This document shows, piece by piece, positions 9,288 through 18,337 of a stretch of 64,000 nt of DNA. Made by a program: the position numbers and the translations under genes. The notes beneath the pieces are model-generated. The model searched no databases, had not been told where the DNA came from, and saw only the letters and a program-made list of their open reading frames with translations. Source of the DNA: Pseudomonadota bacterium (lineage in GTDB: Bacteria; Pseudomonadota; Alphaproteobacteria; Sphingomonadales; Sphingomonadaceae); assembly GCA_023394965.1 (NCBI GenBank), contig JAEWZX010000007.1, positions 186,001 through 250,000 of the forward strand, read 5' to 3'. The stretch's first letter is position 1, and each line of letters starts with the position of its first letter.

Positions 9288-9959
9288 CTAGAGAAGACCT
9301 ATTATCTCCGCATGACTGCTGGCGACGACAGCAGCACCAGCGGCTTTCAATCGATCCGCCAAGGCAGGGTCTGCGTGACCCCCACCGACAAATCCGATAG
9401 CCGTCATGTTCGCTGCCTGTGCGGCCCGCACTCCGTTGACGCTGTCCTCGATCACCACGCACCGCTCAGGCCGCACTTCAAGCTGCTCTGCAGCGTAAAG
9501 AAACAGGTCAGGGGCAGGCTTCCCCTTCCGCACATGCTCGGCGGAATAGATATGGGGCGCGAATAAACGATCGAGATTTGCGATTTCCAGCTTTCTCGCC
9601 AGCTTGTCGATCGACGCTGACGACCCAACAGCCACGCGTCCGCCAAACGCAGATACGAGGTGTTCGACACCGTCCATAGGTTTTAACTCAGCCTCTATTC
9701 GGGGCCAAACGCGCTCCTGCAACTGCGACGCGAAATCCCTCGGAAACTCACCGCCAATACGCTTGGCGAAATCCGAAGCCAGTTCGGAATGAAAATCGGC
9801 ATTCGACAGACCGACAAATCGAGAAACGTAGGTGGGATAATCATAGGTGAGCCCCAGCTCGGCAAGGAGTTCTTGCTCGGCGGCGATATGAATCACCTCC
9901 GAATTGACGAGTACACCATCGCTATCGAAAATCAGGGCGTCGCAATTGGAAAGCGGCAT
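9288..9959 (-). CDS. HAD superfamily phosphatase (beta-phosphoglucomutase-like)
   Basis: A 223-residue HAD subfamily IA hydrolase. The nucleophile motif is DSDGVLVNSE (Asp11 and Asp13), motif II is VGSSAS, motif III lysine is in KGKPAPD, and motif IV is VIEDSVNGV. A helical cap domain lies between motifs I and II. The start at 9959 is the first ATG before motif I; the open frame upstream lies inside kup and is not used. The substrate is a small phosphate ester, possibly a sugar phosphate. It sits 8 bases downstream of kup on the same strand. Confidence 0.85.
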   Translation of the reverse strand: MPLSNCDALIFDSDGVLVNSEVIHIAAEQELLAELGLTYDYPTYVSRFVGLSNADFHSELASDFAKRIGGEFPRDFASQLQERVWPRIEAELKPMDGVEHLVSAFGGRVAVGSSASIDKLARKLEIANLDRLFAPHIYSAEHVRKGKPAPDLFLYAAEQLEVRPERCVVIEDSVNGVRAAQAANMTAIGFVGGGHADPALADRLKAAGAAVVASSHAEIIGLL

Positions 9960-9967
9960 GGCGGACC

Positions 9968-11914
9968 TTAAATCTCCACCTGGCTGCCCAGCTCCACCAC
10001 GCGGTTGGTCGGCAAGCGGAAGAAATCCATGGCCGTGGCGGCATTGCGCAGCATCCACGAGAAGATCTTCTCGCGCCAGATGGGCATACCCGGCTTCTCG
10101 CTCGGCAACAGGGTCTGTCGGCTGAGGAAGAAGCTGGTGTGCATCATGTCGAACTCGCCACCGCAGCGTGACATTTCCTTCAGCCCCTGCGGCACGTTGG
10201 TTTCTTCCATGAAGCCATAATGCAATACCGCGCGATAGAAGCCATCGCCCAGATCGTGAATCTCGCAACGTTTGTTCGCATCGACATAGGGCGCGTCGGC
10301 AATCAGCACGGTGAGAATGACAACGCGTTCGTGCAGGACCTTGTTGTGCTTGATGTTATGCAGCAGTGCGCTCGGCACACCGGCGGTCTGGCTGGCCATG
10401 AAAATGGCGGTTCCCGGCACACGGGTGGCGGAATTCTTGGCACTCTTGGCGAAAATTTCGATCGGCAGCGCTGTTTCGCTCATCCGGTCGCGCATCAGCT
10501 TGCGCCCGCGCGACCAGGTTGTCAGCAGAGTAAAGGCGACAAGGCCGACCACCAGCGGGAACCAGCCGCCATCGGGCACCTTGGCCAGGTTCGCGGCGAA
10601 ATACGCCCCGTCGACGATAAGGAAGAACGCCACGACCGGCAGGGCCAGGAACCACTTCCATTTCCAAACGCCCACAAACAGCACGCCCATCAGCAGTGTG
10701 TCGATGGTCACTGCGCCTGTCACGGCAATACCATAGGCGCTGGCCAGACTGGACGAATTCTGGAACGTCAGCACGAGGATGATCACCGCCACCATGAGCG
10801 CCCAGTTCACCACAGGGATATAGATCTGGCCCGCTTCGGTTTCGCTGGTGTGGCGGATCGACAGGCGGGGCATGAAACCCAACTGCATTGCCTGATGGGT
10901 AATACTGAAGGCGCCCGAAATGACCGCCTGGCTGGCGATAAACGTTGCCATCGTAGCAAGAATTACCAGCGGAAGACGAAATTCCTCGCCCGCCAGCAGG
11001 AAGAACGGGTTGCGTACCACCTCGGCTGCCTGCTCTGCCGGGAGGCTGACGATCATGGCACCCTGCCCGAAGTAATTGAGCAAGAGGCATGGCATGACGA
11101 AGCCGAACCATGACAGCCGCATTGGCCCGCGTCCGAAATGGCCCATGTCCGAATAGAGCGCTTCCGAGCCGGTCACTGCCAGCACCACTGCACCCAGCGC
11201 GAAGAACGCGACCGCACCATCGCTGAGGAAGAACTGGACCGCGTACCACGGATTAAGCGCCCAAAGGATACCGGGGTGCTGGATGATCTGGTTGAGGCCA
11301 AGCCCGGCGATCGTCACGAAATAGACGATCATCACCGGCGCAAACAGCGCCCCCACCTTGGCCGTGCCGCGGCTCTGAAGGAAAAACAGGAAGATCAGCA
11401 GGATCAACGCAATCGGAATGACCAGCGGATCTAGCCCGGGATTGACCACAGTCAGCCCCTCAACCGCCGAAAGCACGGAAATTGCGGGGGTAATCATGCT
11501 GTCGCCATAGAACAGCGACGTTGCGAACACCCCTAGCAGCACAACCAGCCAGCCGTAGTTTGATCGGCCCATGTGCCGACTCAACAATGCGACGAGCGCC
11601 AAGCTGCCGCCCTGCCCCTTGTTGTCTGCCCGCATCAGGATTGTGACATATTGCAACGCCACCACGATCAGCATCGACCAGAAGATCAGACTGACCACAC
11701 CCAGCACATGCATGCGGTCGATGGCGATGCTGGCAGCGCCGGCAAAAGTTTCACGAAAGGCGTAAAGCGGGCTGGTCCCGATATCGCCAAAGACCACGCC
11801 GATCGCGCCCACGGCAAGTGCCGTGCGCGAACCGCTATGGCCGTGGCCGCCATGCGAATCGGCTGGCGGCACGCCTTCATTCAGCGGTGGTGGCGCGGGT
11901 GCGGTGTCATTCAT
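9968..11914 (-). CDS. kup: low-affinity potassium transporter Kup
   Basis: A K+/H+ symporter of the Kup/HAK/KT family in the inner membrane. About 12 hydrophobic segments occupy residues 30-450, starting with the family signature VVFGDIGTSPLYA. A soluble C-terminal domain of about 170 residues follows. ATG 11914 is chosen; an in-frame TTG seven codons upstream (11935) is possible. The total of about 648 residues is normal for the family. It probably shares a transcript with the downstream HAD gene. Confidence 0.93.
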   Translation of the reverse strand: MNDTAPAPPPLNEGVPPADSHGGHGHSGSRTALAVGAIGVVFGDIGTSPLYAFRETFAGAASIAIDRMHVLGVVSLIFWSMLIVVALQYVTILMRADNKGQGGSLALVALLSRHMGRSNYGWLVVLLGVFATSLFYGDSMITPAISVLSAVEGLTVVNPGLDPLVIPIALILLIFLFFLQSRGTAKVGALFAPVMIVYFVTIAGLGLNQIIQHPGILWALNPWYAVQFFLSDGAVAFFALGAVVLAVTGSEALYSDMGHFGRGPMRLSWFGFVMPCLLLNYFGQGAMIVSLPAEQAAEVVRNPFFLLAGEEFRLPLVILATMATFIASQAVISGAFSITHQAMQLGFMPRLSIRHTSETEAGQIYIPVVNWALMVAVIILVLTFQNSSSLASAYGIAVTGAVTIDTLLMGVLFVGVWKWKWFLALPVVAFFLIVDGAYFAANLAKVPDGGWFPLVVGLVAFTLLTTWSRGRKLMRDRMSETALPIEIFAKSAKNSATRVPGTAIFMASQTAGVPSALLHNIKHNKVLHERVVILTVLIADAPYVDANKRCEIHDLGDGFYRAVLHYGFMEETNVPQGLKEMSRCGGEFDMMHTSFFLSRQTLLPSEKPGMPIWREKIFSWMLRNAATAMDFFRLPTNRVVELGSQVEI

Positions 11915-12019
11915 GTTAGATTGGGTTTCCGACAACTTCGTGTCACTCGGCCTTTATGGCGAAGTGGCCGCGATTAGCAGCATGTATTCGCACCCGCAAC
12001 AACCGACATAAATATCTGA

Positions 12020-12676
12020 CTATTCTACGGTTTCGGAAGGGCCCTTGGTGTCGACAATGCCGAGAATCGCTTCCAGTCGCTCGAGTCGCGCCGCCAGCGC
12101 CCCTTTCCACTCCGCATCTTCGGGCGCACTTTCGAGCAGTTCACGCCACAGAGCCAGAGTCTTGTCGGGCTCGCCCGCGCGCAAATACGCCAGCCCCAGA
12201 AAATAGGTCGGGGCCGGATTATTGGGACTGACTTCTTCCGCTTGCGAATAGGCGAAAAGTGCCGCGGCAGTCAGGCGGCCGTTCGCATGCTCAACCAAGG
12301 CATTGCCAAGTGCCAGCCATGCTTCCGCATCCTTCGGATTGTCCCTGACCGCATTTCGGAGGAAGTTGGCTGCCTGTTCATGCTGTCCGCGGCGAGTGAA
12401 GGCATCGGCCGTGACAACGAAGCGCGAGGGCAGTCGACCTTCCGGATAGAATTCGCGACGGGCGGAGACCATCAGTTCACCCGACTGCGACGCATCGCTG
12501 TGCCGTGGCGGTGCGGGGGATGCTGCCTGACCGGGATTGCCCTGCAAACCATAACCGGCCAAGCCGAACAGCAGCGTTGATCCAAACAGCATCCACAGGC
12601 TGCGCGGCAGCTTGAGCCCGAATACGGCGATCCCGAATACAAGAATCGCCAGAACGAGAATCGGCAACCAGCTCAT
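12020..12676 (-). CDS. CcmI/CycH-like tetratricopeptide protein of cytochrome c maturation
   Basis: A 218-residue protein with two N-terminal membrane segments (about 4-20 and 27-45), a proline-rich linker, and TPR-like helices (about 85-200) facing the periplasm. It is the last gene of the ccm operon and its ATG overlaps the ccmH stop. CcmI proteins hold apocytochrome c for the CcmF/H haem lyase. The position and architecture fit this role. Similarity to E. coli-type CcmH C-terminal TPRs is structural only, so the name is an inference. Confidence 0.75.
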   Translation of the reverse strand: MSWLPILVLAILVFGIAVFGLKLPRSLWMLFGSTLLFGLAGYGLQGNPGQAASPAPPRHSDASQSGELMVSARREFYPEGRLPSRFVVTADAFTRRGQHEQAANFLRNAVRDNPKDAEAWLALGNALVEHANGRLTAAALFAYSQAEEVSPNNPAPTYFLGLAYLRAGEPDKTLALWRELLESAPEDAEWKGALAARLERLEAILGIVDTKGPSETVE

Positions 12677-13089
12677 GCACGCCCCCGGTAACGACGCAGA
12701 AGGATGCCAATGGTCAACAGCACCAGCAGCAGCGGGATGGCAAACAGGGGCCAGGTCGATGCGCTCACGGTAGGTTTGAAGCTGACGTAGTCACCATACC
12801 GCTCCATCAGCCAACCACGAATGTGCTCCGGGCTTTCGCCAGCAGCGATACGGATGCGGACCTGATGGCGCATATCGCCTGCCATCGGTGCATCGCTATC
12901 GGCTATCGATTGTGACTGGCATTTCAGGCAGCGCAGCGTTTCCATCAGTTCCTGCGCAGCGGCTTCCTGCGCCGGATCGTCGAGCTGGCGATAGGCAAAG
13001 GGTGCAGGAGGCATCGAATCCTGCGCCAGCGCCGGCGTTGCGACGCCGAACAGCAAGAGGGTGTTCAGGAGCAGAATCAAGCGTCTCAT
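12673..13089 (-). CDS. ccmH: cytochrome c-type biogenesis protein CcmH
   Basis: A thiol oxidoreductase that keeps the apocytochrome CxxCH cysteines reduced for haem attachment. The signal sequence ends at about residue 22 (ALAQ). The family motif LRCLKCQSQSI (about 52-62) carries the CxxC pair. One transmembrane helix lies near the C-terminus (about 110-130), with a short basic tail. 138 residues is the usual size of the short alphaproteobacterial form. It overlaps ccmG and ccmI by ATGA. Confidence 0.95.
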   Translation of the reverse strand: MRRLILLLNTLLLFGVATPALAQDSMPPAPFAYRQLDDPAQEAAAQELMETLRCLKCQSQSIADSDAPMAGDMRHQVRIRIAAGESPEHIRGWLMERYGDYVSFKPTVSASTWPLFAIPLLLVLLTIGILLRRYRGRA

Positions 13090-13613
13090 TCACTTGCCTC
13101 CGCCAGCTTTTCGAGCAGAATCGGCACATCGCTTTCGCGAATATCGCCGATATGCTGATAACGGATCACGCCCTTGCCATCGATGACGAAGGTTTCCGGC
13201 ACACCGGAGGATCCGATCGCCAGCTGTACTTCAGACAGATCGTCACGCCCGATCAGCGCATAGGGATTGCCATGCTGCGCCAGGAACCGCGCGACATCGT
13301 CAGGCTGATCGCGGATTGCAACGCCGACGATTTCGGCACCCTGTTGCTTCAATGCGTCGAGATAGGGGGCTTCCGCGATACATGGCAGGCACCAACTGGC
13401 CCAGATATTGAGCAGGCGGGGCTTGCCATCGGCAAAGTTCGCATTGGTTACGCCTTCAACGCCGTCCATCGCTGGCGGCAGATCGAAGTAAGGCAGTCCC
13501 TGCCCGACCATGCGGCTTTCGACGAATTCGTCGCGCGGCTGCGTAAGCTGATACGCAGCCAGGCCGATAAACAGCGCAAAGGCAAATAGCGGAACCCAAA
13601 GACGCCAGTTCAT
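13086..13613 (-). CDS. ccmG: thiol:disulfide interchange protein CcmG/DsbE
   Basis: A 175-residue membrane-tethered thioredoxin-like reductant. One N-terminal helix (about 4-22) precedes the thioredoxin fold with active site WASWCLPCIAE (CxxC, about 72-75) and the cis-proline in SGVPETFVI. It passes electrons from CcdA/DsbD to CcmH and apocytochrome. The start at 13613 gives a 4-base overlap with ccmF; a longer open frame upstream lies inside ccmF. Confidence 0.93.
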   Translation of the reverse strand: MNWRLWVPLFAFALFIGLAAYQLTQPRDEFVESRMVGQGLPYFDLPPAMDGVEGVTNANFADGKPRLLNIWASWCLPCIAEAPYLDALKQQGAEIVGVAIRDQPDDVARFLAQHGNPYALIGRDDLSEVQLAIGSSGVPETFVIDGKGVIRYQHIGDIRESDVPILLEKLAEASE

Positions 13614-15565
13614 GCCAGAGCCTCCCTGTCGACACGCCGCTGGGCGATCCGGCGTGCCAGACGACGATGCCGAATGTCGGTGATTACCCGCCCAATCAAC
13701 GCCAGAACACCTCCCAGCGCAATCAGCAGTCCGCCATACCAGATCAGCGTGACAAACGGCTTCCACCAAAGACGCAATTGCCAGCGGCCATCAGCACCGC
13801 GATCTCCGACGACCGCATAAAGCTGGCCATTCCAACGGGTCTGCAGCGCACTTTCCGTCGTCTGCTGCGGGGGCGCCCAGAAATTGCGCGCCTGCGGGCT
13901 GAGGACCTTTGGCTTGCTCCCCCTGTAACTCGCGGCAATTCGCGCCTGCATGGCGGTAAAGTTAGGTCCGGCCATCGGCTCCACGCCTTCCAGCACCACA
14001 GTCCACGGCCCTACACTTGTGCTGCCGCCTTCCTCCACCGCCGCGAGACGTTCTTGTGTAAACGCACTCTCGCTCGCCATGCCGAGCAGAGAGACGGCAA
14101 CACCGAAGTGCGCAACCACCATGCCCCATGTGGCCAGTGGCGTGCGGGAAAGCTTGCGTCCTCGAAGCGGCAAGAGGCTTGCAACTGCAAGACCAATTCC
14201 CAGCGCCAGACCCAGGAGTGGGAGGATTTCCACGTCCGCAAGCAGGCTCACCAGGATCAGTGTTGCAAGTACCAGCGCCGCAAATAACTCCACTTCTTTT
14301 CCGATTCGGTCCACCCGATCCTGCCGCCAACGCAGCAAGGGACCAACCGCCATCACGATCAGCATCGGAATGATAAAAATCGCCCCTACCGGGTTGAAGT
14401 AAGGCGGGCCGACCGAGACCCGCACATCGAAAGCCTCGGTCAGCAGCGGATAAAGCGTTCCGAGCAGAACAATGGCCAAAGTGGCGCTCAACATGACATT
14501 GTTGAAAACCAGCGCGCCTTCGCGGCTGGCAAGCTTGAAACGCTCGCCCTCGCTGATCGTATTGGCGCGCAGGGCAAACAGCAGCAGCGCGCCGCCGATG
14601 AAAATGCTGAGCAGGACGAGAATGAAGGTCCCCCTTTCGGGGTCAACCGCAAAGGCGTGAACGCTGGTCAGGATACCCGAGCGCACCAGGAACGTGCCAA
14701 CCATGCTCATTGAAAACGCCACGACGCCCAGCATGATCGTCCAGGTGCGCAGCGCATCTCGGCTGGCAAGAACGCTGGCAGAATGCAACAGCGCGGTGGC
14801 GGCAAGCCATGGCATGAGCGAAGCGTTCTCGACCGGATCCCAGAACCACCAGCCGCCCCATCCCAGCTCATAATAGGCCCAGTAGCTGCCCGCCGTAATT
14901 CCCACGGTCAGCCACACCCAAGCGCCGAGTATCCAGGGCCGCATGGCGCGGGCGAAATCCGGCGTGACCTGCCGTGTCAGCAAGGCACCCACTGCAAAGC
15001 TGAAGGCAACCGAAAGTCCAACATAACCGAAATAAAGCGTTGGTGGATGAAAGGCGAGGCCGATGTCCTGCAACAACGGGTTGAGGCCCATGCCTTCCGC
15101 CGCCGGTGTCGGCAAGCGCTCGAACGGATTGGAACTGAGGAGCAGAAAGGCATAGAAACCAAGGGAAACCACGCCCTGCGCAGCCAGCGTCGCGTTCATG
15201 GTTCGCTCTGGCAGTCGGCGCTCGACTAAGGCAATAAGCCCACCGGCAAGCCCCATCACCATAACCCACAGCAGCATCGAGCCTTCGTGGTTACCCCAAG
15301 TGCCGGACAACTTGTAAATCAAAGGCTTCATCGAATGCGAATTCGATACGACCAGTTTTACCGACAAATCGGTAATGGCAAACAGCCAAACGAGCATCAG
15401 GAAAGAGAAGGTGACCAGTATGCCCTGCATGACAGCGGCAGGCCGGATCAGTCCCGCTAGCTCGCCTGCCCCATTGTCGCGCACTGCCGAAAAACCAGCG
15501 AGTATCTGAAGCGCTGCAAGCGCAGCTGCGAGCCACAGCGCCGCAAGGCCGAGTTCTGCAATCAT
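13610..15565 (-). CDS. ccmF: haem lyase subunit CcmF
   Basis: A 651-residue polytopic inner-membrane protein that, with CcmH/I, ligates haem b from holo-CcmE to apocytochrome c. It has about 15 hydrophobic segments. The periplasmic tryptophan-rich WWD signature is visible as GWGGWWFWDPVENASLMPW (about 225-243), and GTWGNHEGSMLLWV lies near residues 90-103. It overlaps ccmE upstream and ccmG downstream by 4 bases each. Confidence 0.96.
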   Translation of the reverse strand: MIAELGLAALWLAAALAALQILAGFSAVRDNGAGELAGLIRPAAVMQGILVTFSFLMLVWLFAITDLSVKLVVSNSHSMKPLIYKLSGTWGNHEGSMLLWVMVMGLAGGLIALVERRLPERTMNATLAAQGVVSLGFYAFLLLSSNPFERLPTPAAEGMGLNPLLQDIGLAFHPPTLYFGYVGLSVAFSFAVGALLTRQVTPDFARAMRPWILGAWVWLTVGITAGSYWAYYELGWGGWWFWDPVENASLMPWLAATALLHSASVLASRDALRTWTIMLGVVAFSMSMVGTFLVRSGILTSVHAFAVDPERGTFILVLLSIFIGGALLLFALRANTISEGERFKLASREGALVFNNVMLSATLAIVLLGTLYPLLTEAFDVRVSVGPPYFNPVGAIFIIPMLIVMAVGPLLRWRQDRVDRIGKEVELFAALVLATLILVSLLADVEILPLLGLALGIGLAVASLLPLRGRKLSRTPLATWGMVVAHFGVAVSLLGMASESAFTQERLAAVEEGGSTSVGPWTVVLEGVEPMAGPNFTAMQARIAASYRGSKPKVLSPQARNFWAPPQQTTESALQTRWNGQLYAVVGDRGADGRWQLRLWWKPFVTLIWYGGLLIALGGVLALIGRVITDIRHRRLARRIAQRRVDREALA

Positions 15566-16032
15566 TCGATGCCGACCGTCGTTTCCTCGGCCATCTTGGC
15601 GGCCTGGTGTTCGTTCATTTCCTGTAATTCCCGAGGAACATAGTTTTCATCGTGCTTGGCCAGCAGATTGTCTGCGATGAAGGTGCCGTCCGGGCCGAGC
15701 CTCCCCTCCGCCACCACTCCGGAACCTTCCACAAACAGGTCAGGTGCAATTCCGCTGAAGCGCACCGGAATGCGCGCATCATCTTTCCCGGTCACGGCGA
15801 AGGTGAGTGTCACCCCGTCTGCGGCTGTCTGCAGCGAACCCTGCTCGACCATCCCGCCAAGCCGCACAGCCTGCCCAACCTCAGGCGGGTTCTCCAGCAT
15901 CTGTTCGGGCAAATAGAAATAACTGGCCTGGTTGCGCAGGGAATAAGCCGCCAGCAACCCTGCCCCGACAAGGGCGACCAGGGCCAGCACGACCAGAACA
16001 AGACGCTGGTGCTTGGGCTTGAATGCACTCAT
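15562..16032 (-). CDS. ccmE: haem chaperone CcmE
   Basis: A periplasmic haem shuttle anchored by an N-terminal helix (about 11-30) with an OB-fold domain. The covalent haem-binding histidine is in LLAKHDENYVPRE (about residue 125), with the conserved tyrosine four residues on. 156 residues is the normal length. It overlaps ccmD and ccmF by ATGA. Confidence 0.95.
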   Translation of the reverse strand: MSAFKPKHQRLVLVVLALVALVGAGLLAAYSLRNQASYFYLPEQMLENPPEVGQAVRLGGMVEQGSLQTAADGVTLTFAVTGKDDARIPVRFSGIAPDLFVEGSGVVAEGRLGPDGTFIADNLLAKHDENYVPRELQEMNEHQAAKMAEETTVGIE

Positions 16033-16169
16033 TTGCGCCTGCTCTCCTCGCGGCGCTTTTCAGCGCGCTTCATATCGATCCACGCCCATGCCACCATGGC
16101 AAGGGTCCCCAGCACACCGACAGCATAGGCGGCGGCGACAAAATCCCACTGATCCAACGCTTCGCGCAT
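16029..16169 (-). CDS. ccmD: haem exporter protein CcmD
   Basis: A 46-residue single-pass membrane protein: a short aromatic N-terminus, a helix (about 10-32) and a charged tail KRAEKRREESRRK. CcmD stabilises the CcmABC-CcmE complex and helps release holo-CcmE. The start at 16169 shares one base with the ccmC stop (TAATG). It was recognised by size and position between ccmC and ccmE, since the family is poorly conserved. Confidence 0.85.
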   Translation of the reverse strand: MREALDQWDFVAAAYAVGVLGTLAMVAWAWIDMKRAEKRREESRRK

Positions 16170-16891
16170 TACACCGCCTCCATCGCCCTGCGGCGCAGAC
16201 GCGCCTCGGTCTGTATATCGGCCAGCAGAGCCCGCATACGGGCGAGCACCACTCCACAAAACAACAGCGAGAAACCGACCACCGCAATCATCAGTGGAAC
16301 AAGAAATTCACCATCGATCGCGCTTTTGCCCATCGTGATGCTGGGCGGCTGGTGAAGCGAATTCCACCATACGACGCTGCGGTTGATGATCGGGATATTG
16401 ATGGCCCCCAAGAGACCGAAAATCGCAGGAACACGGGCAGATACACCTTCGCGTTCGGCAGCCTGCGCCAGCGCGATATAGGCGATGTAAAGGAAAGCAA
16501 GCACCAGCATGCTGGTAAGCCTGCCGTCCCATACCCACCATGTCCCCCAGGTGGGACGTCCCCAGATTGACCCAGTCACGAGACAGATAATCGTAAAAAC
16601 CAGCCCGGGCGTGGCCGCGGCCCGCGCAGCCAGCGCCGCAAGCGGATGACGCCAAACGAGGAAAACCAGGCTGGAAAGAGCGATAGCAGTCCAGCCGCCC
16701 ATGCCGAGCCACGCTGTCGGAACGTGCAGGAACAGGATGCGCACGGTCTCACCCATCAGCCGATCGGGCGGGACTTGGGTAAGCCCCCACCACAGCGCGA
16801 TCGCGCTAACCAGCAGCCCGCCCCCCAACAAAAGCGGAGTCAGCCAGCGTGCTAGGGCGAGAAAGCGTTTGGGATTGGCGAAGCCGTGCAT
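16169..16891 (-). CDS. ccmC: haem transporter subunit CcmC
   Basis: A 240-residue protein with six transmembrane segments that loads haem onto CcmE. The tryptophan-rich motif WGRPTWGTWWVWDGRLTS (about 120-137) and VVWWNSLHQPPS (about 173-184) are diagnostic. It is the first ccm gene of this operon. The ABC subunits CcmA and CcmB are not in the window. The promoter must lie in or before the 60-base gap after the dehydrogenase gene. Confidence 0.95.
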   Translation of the reverse strand: MHGFANPKRFLALARWLTPLLLGGGLLVSAIALWWGLTQVPPDRLMGETVRILFLHVPTAWLGMGGWTAIALSSLVFLVWRHPLAALAARAAATPGLVFTIICLVTGSIWGRPTWGTWWVWDGRLTSMLVLAFLYIAYIALAQAAEREGVSARVPAIFGLLGAINIPIINRSVVWWNSLHQPPSITMGKSAIDGEFLVPLMIAVVGFSLLFCGVVLARMRALLADIQTEARLRRRAMEAV

Positions 16892-16951
16892 CGAAATATA
16901 CCGTCTGGCACCGCTTTGGCAGCGCGCACTCTCCCTCGCAAGGGCGCAGTT

Positions 16952-18016
16952 CTAGCGGCCGATAAGTTCCTGTGCCATGCGGTCGGCGACTTGGTCGGGC
17001 GACACACCGGTCCTGTCGCTTTCCTGCCAGATCTGCTGCAGTCGACCGGGGATCAGCGCAATGCGCTTGCGTACCTCGTTGATGTCGCACGGAGCCTTAT
17101 TGTTTCGGCACAGATATTCCAACGTGACCGAAATGATCCCACCGGCATTGATGACGTAATCCGGCGCATAGAGAATACCCCGCTCAGCCAGAGCCGGTCC
17201 ATGCTCAAGCCGACGCAACTGATTGTTCGCGCCGCCTGCAACGATCTGGCAATCGAGCCGGGCGATACCTTCATCATCGAGAATGGCGCCCAGCGCGTTA
17301 GGGCTGAAAACATCACAGGCAATCGACATGATCGCATCAGGCGCAGCGGTTTCCGCGCCGATTTCGGCGGCCAGCGCTTCGGCCCGATCCATGTGAATGT
17401 CAGAAAGGGTAAGGTTTGCTCCATCCTTGGCGAGCAGGCGGGCCACGCCGCTGCCAACGCTGCCGGTGCCCTGCAAAGCGATATGAACACCTTCGACGCT
17501 GTCCTTGCCCAGCTTGTGCTGAACCGCTGCCTTAATGCCCAGGAAAATGCCGAGCGCGGTGAACGGTCCCGGATCGCCACCTGCAGCATCTTCGCCTTCC
17601 ACCGGCAGCCCCGATACATACTGCGTGCGTTCCGCCACCGCAGCCATATCTGCTTCTGAAATGCCCACATCTTCAGCAGTGACATATTTGCCGCCGAGCG
17701 CATCCACCGCATCGGCAAACGCAGCCAGCATCTCGGGCGTCTTGGTCTTGTCCTTACCTGCCAGAATCACGGCCTTGCCGCCGCCCATCGGCAGACCGGC
17801 CATGGCGTTCTTGTAGCTCATGCCCCGCGACAGACGCAGCGCGTCGCGCATAGCATCGGATGGGTCTGCATAATGCCAGAACCGGGTGCCACCCGCGCCT
17901 GGCCCCAGATGTGTGGAATGGAGCGCGATAATCGCAGTCAGACCGCTTTTCGCGTCACGTACAAGCTGTACGAGTTCGTGGTCGTCGAAATCCGCTTCGG
18001 TCCAGAATGCCGTCAT
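16952..18016 (-). CDS. Glu/Leu/Phe/Val dehydrogenase (leucine dehydrogenase-like)
   Basis: A 354-residue NAD-dependent oxidative deaminase of branched-chain or aromatic amino acids. The N-terminal substrate domain has the glycine-rich GLPMGGGKAVI with the catalytic lysine region. The Rossmann domain has GTGSVGSGVARLL (about 180-192). The length matches leucine/valine/phenylalanine dehydrogenases, which are shorter than glutamate dehydrogenases (about 420). It lies between tRNA-His and ccmC on the same strand. Substrate preference cannot be set by eye. Confidence 0.88.
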   Translation of the reverse strand: MTAFWTEADFDDHELVQLVRDAKSGLTAIIALHSTHLGPGAGGTRFWHYADPSDAMRDALRLSRGMSYKNAMAGLPMGGGKAVILAGKDKTKTPEMLAAFADAVDALGGKYVTAEDVGISEADMAAVAERTQYVSGLPVEGEDAAGGDPGPFTALGIFLGIKAAVQHKLGKDSVEGVHIALQGTGSVGSGVARLLAKDGANLTLSDIHMDRAEALAAEIGAETAAPDAIMSIACDVFSPNALGAILDDEGIARLDCQIVAGGANNQLRRLEHGPALAERGILYAPDYVINAGGIISVTLEYLCRNNKAPCDINEVRKRIALIPGRLQQIWQESDRTGVSPDQVADRMAQELIGR

Positions 18017-18068
18017 GCGTCGCCTGCCCCCTAAGAGCTGTTATGGACGGCTGACACGGGGGAAAAGA

Positions 18069-18146
18069 TGGGGCGATCGACGGGGTTCGAACCCGCGACC
18101 TCCGGTACCACAAACCGGCGCTCTAACCAACTGAGCTACGATCGCC
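18069..18146 (-). tRNA. tRNA-His (GTG)
   Basis: A full cloverleaf on the minus strand. The anticodon stem CCGGT/ACCGG encloses loop TTGTGGT with anticodon GTG, and the T-loop is TTCGAAC. The 7-bp acceptor (GCGATCG with CGATCGC) is preceded by an encoded G at -1 facing discriminator C73. The CCA end is encoded (18069-18071). This is the canonical bacterial tRNA-His identity pair. Confidence 0.96.
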
Positions 18147-18337
18147 ACATGCCCCCGGAACCGCCCGGGAAGGGGGCCTGTTACGCATGGAACGGGCAGC
18201 GTCAAGCGGCCCTGCGCAACGGCGCGTGCCTGTTGCACAATGAACGGGAATTGGGAAGCGAAAAACGCGCCCACGCCCAATCCGCGTAATTATCTTTCGC
18301 GGTTGTCGCTCTTTGTCCGGCTGCTATTTGGAAGAAG

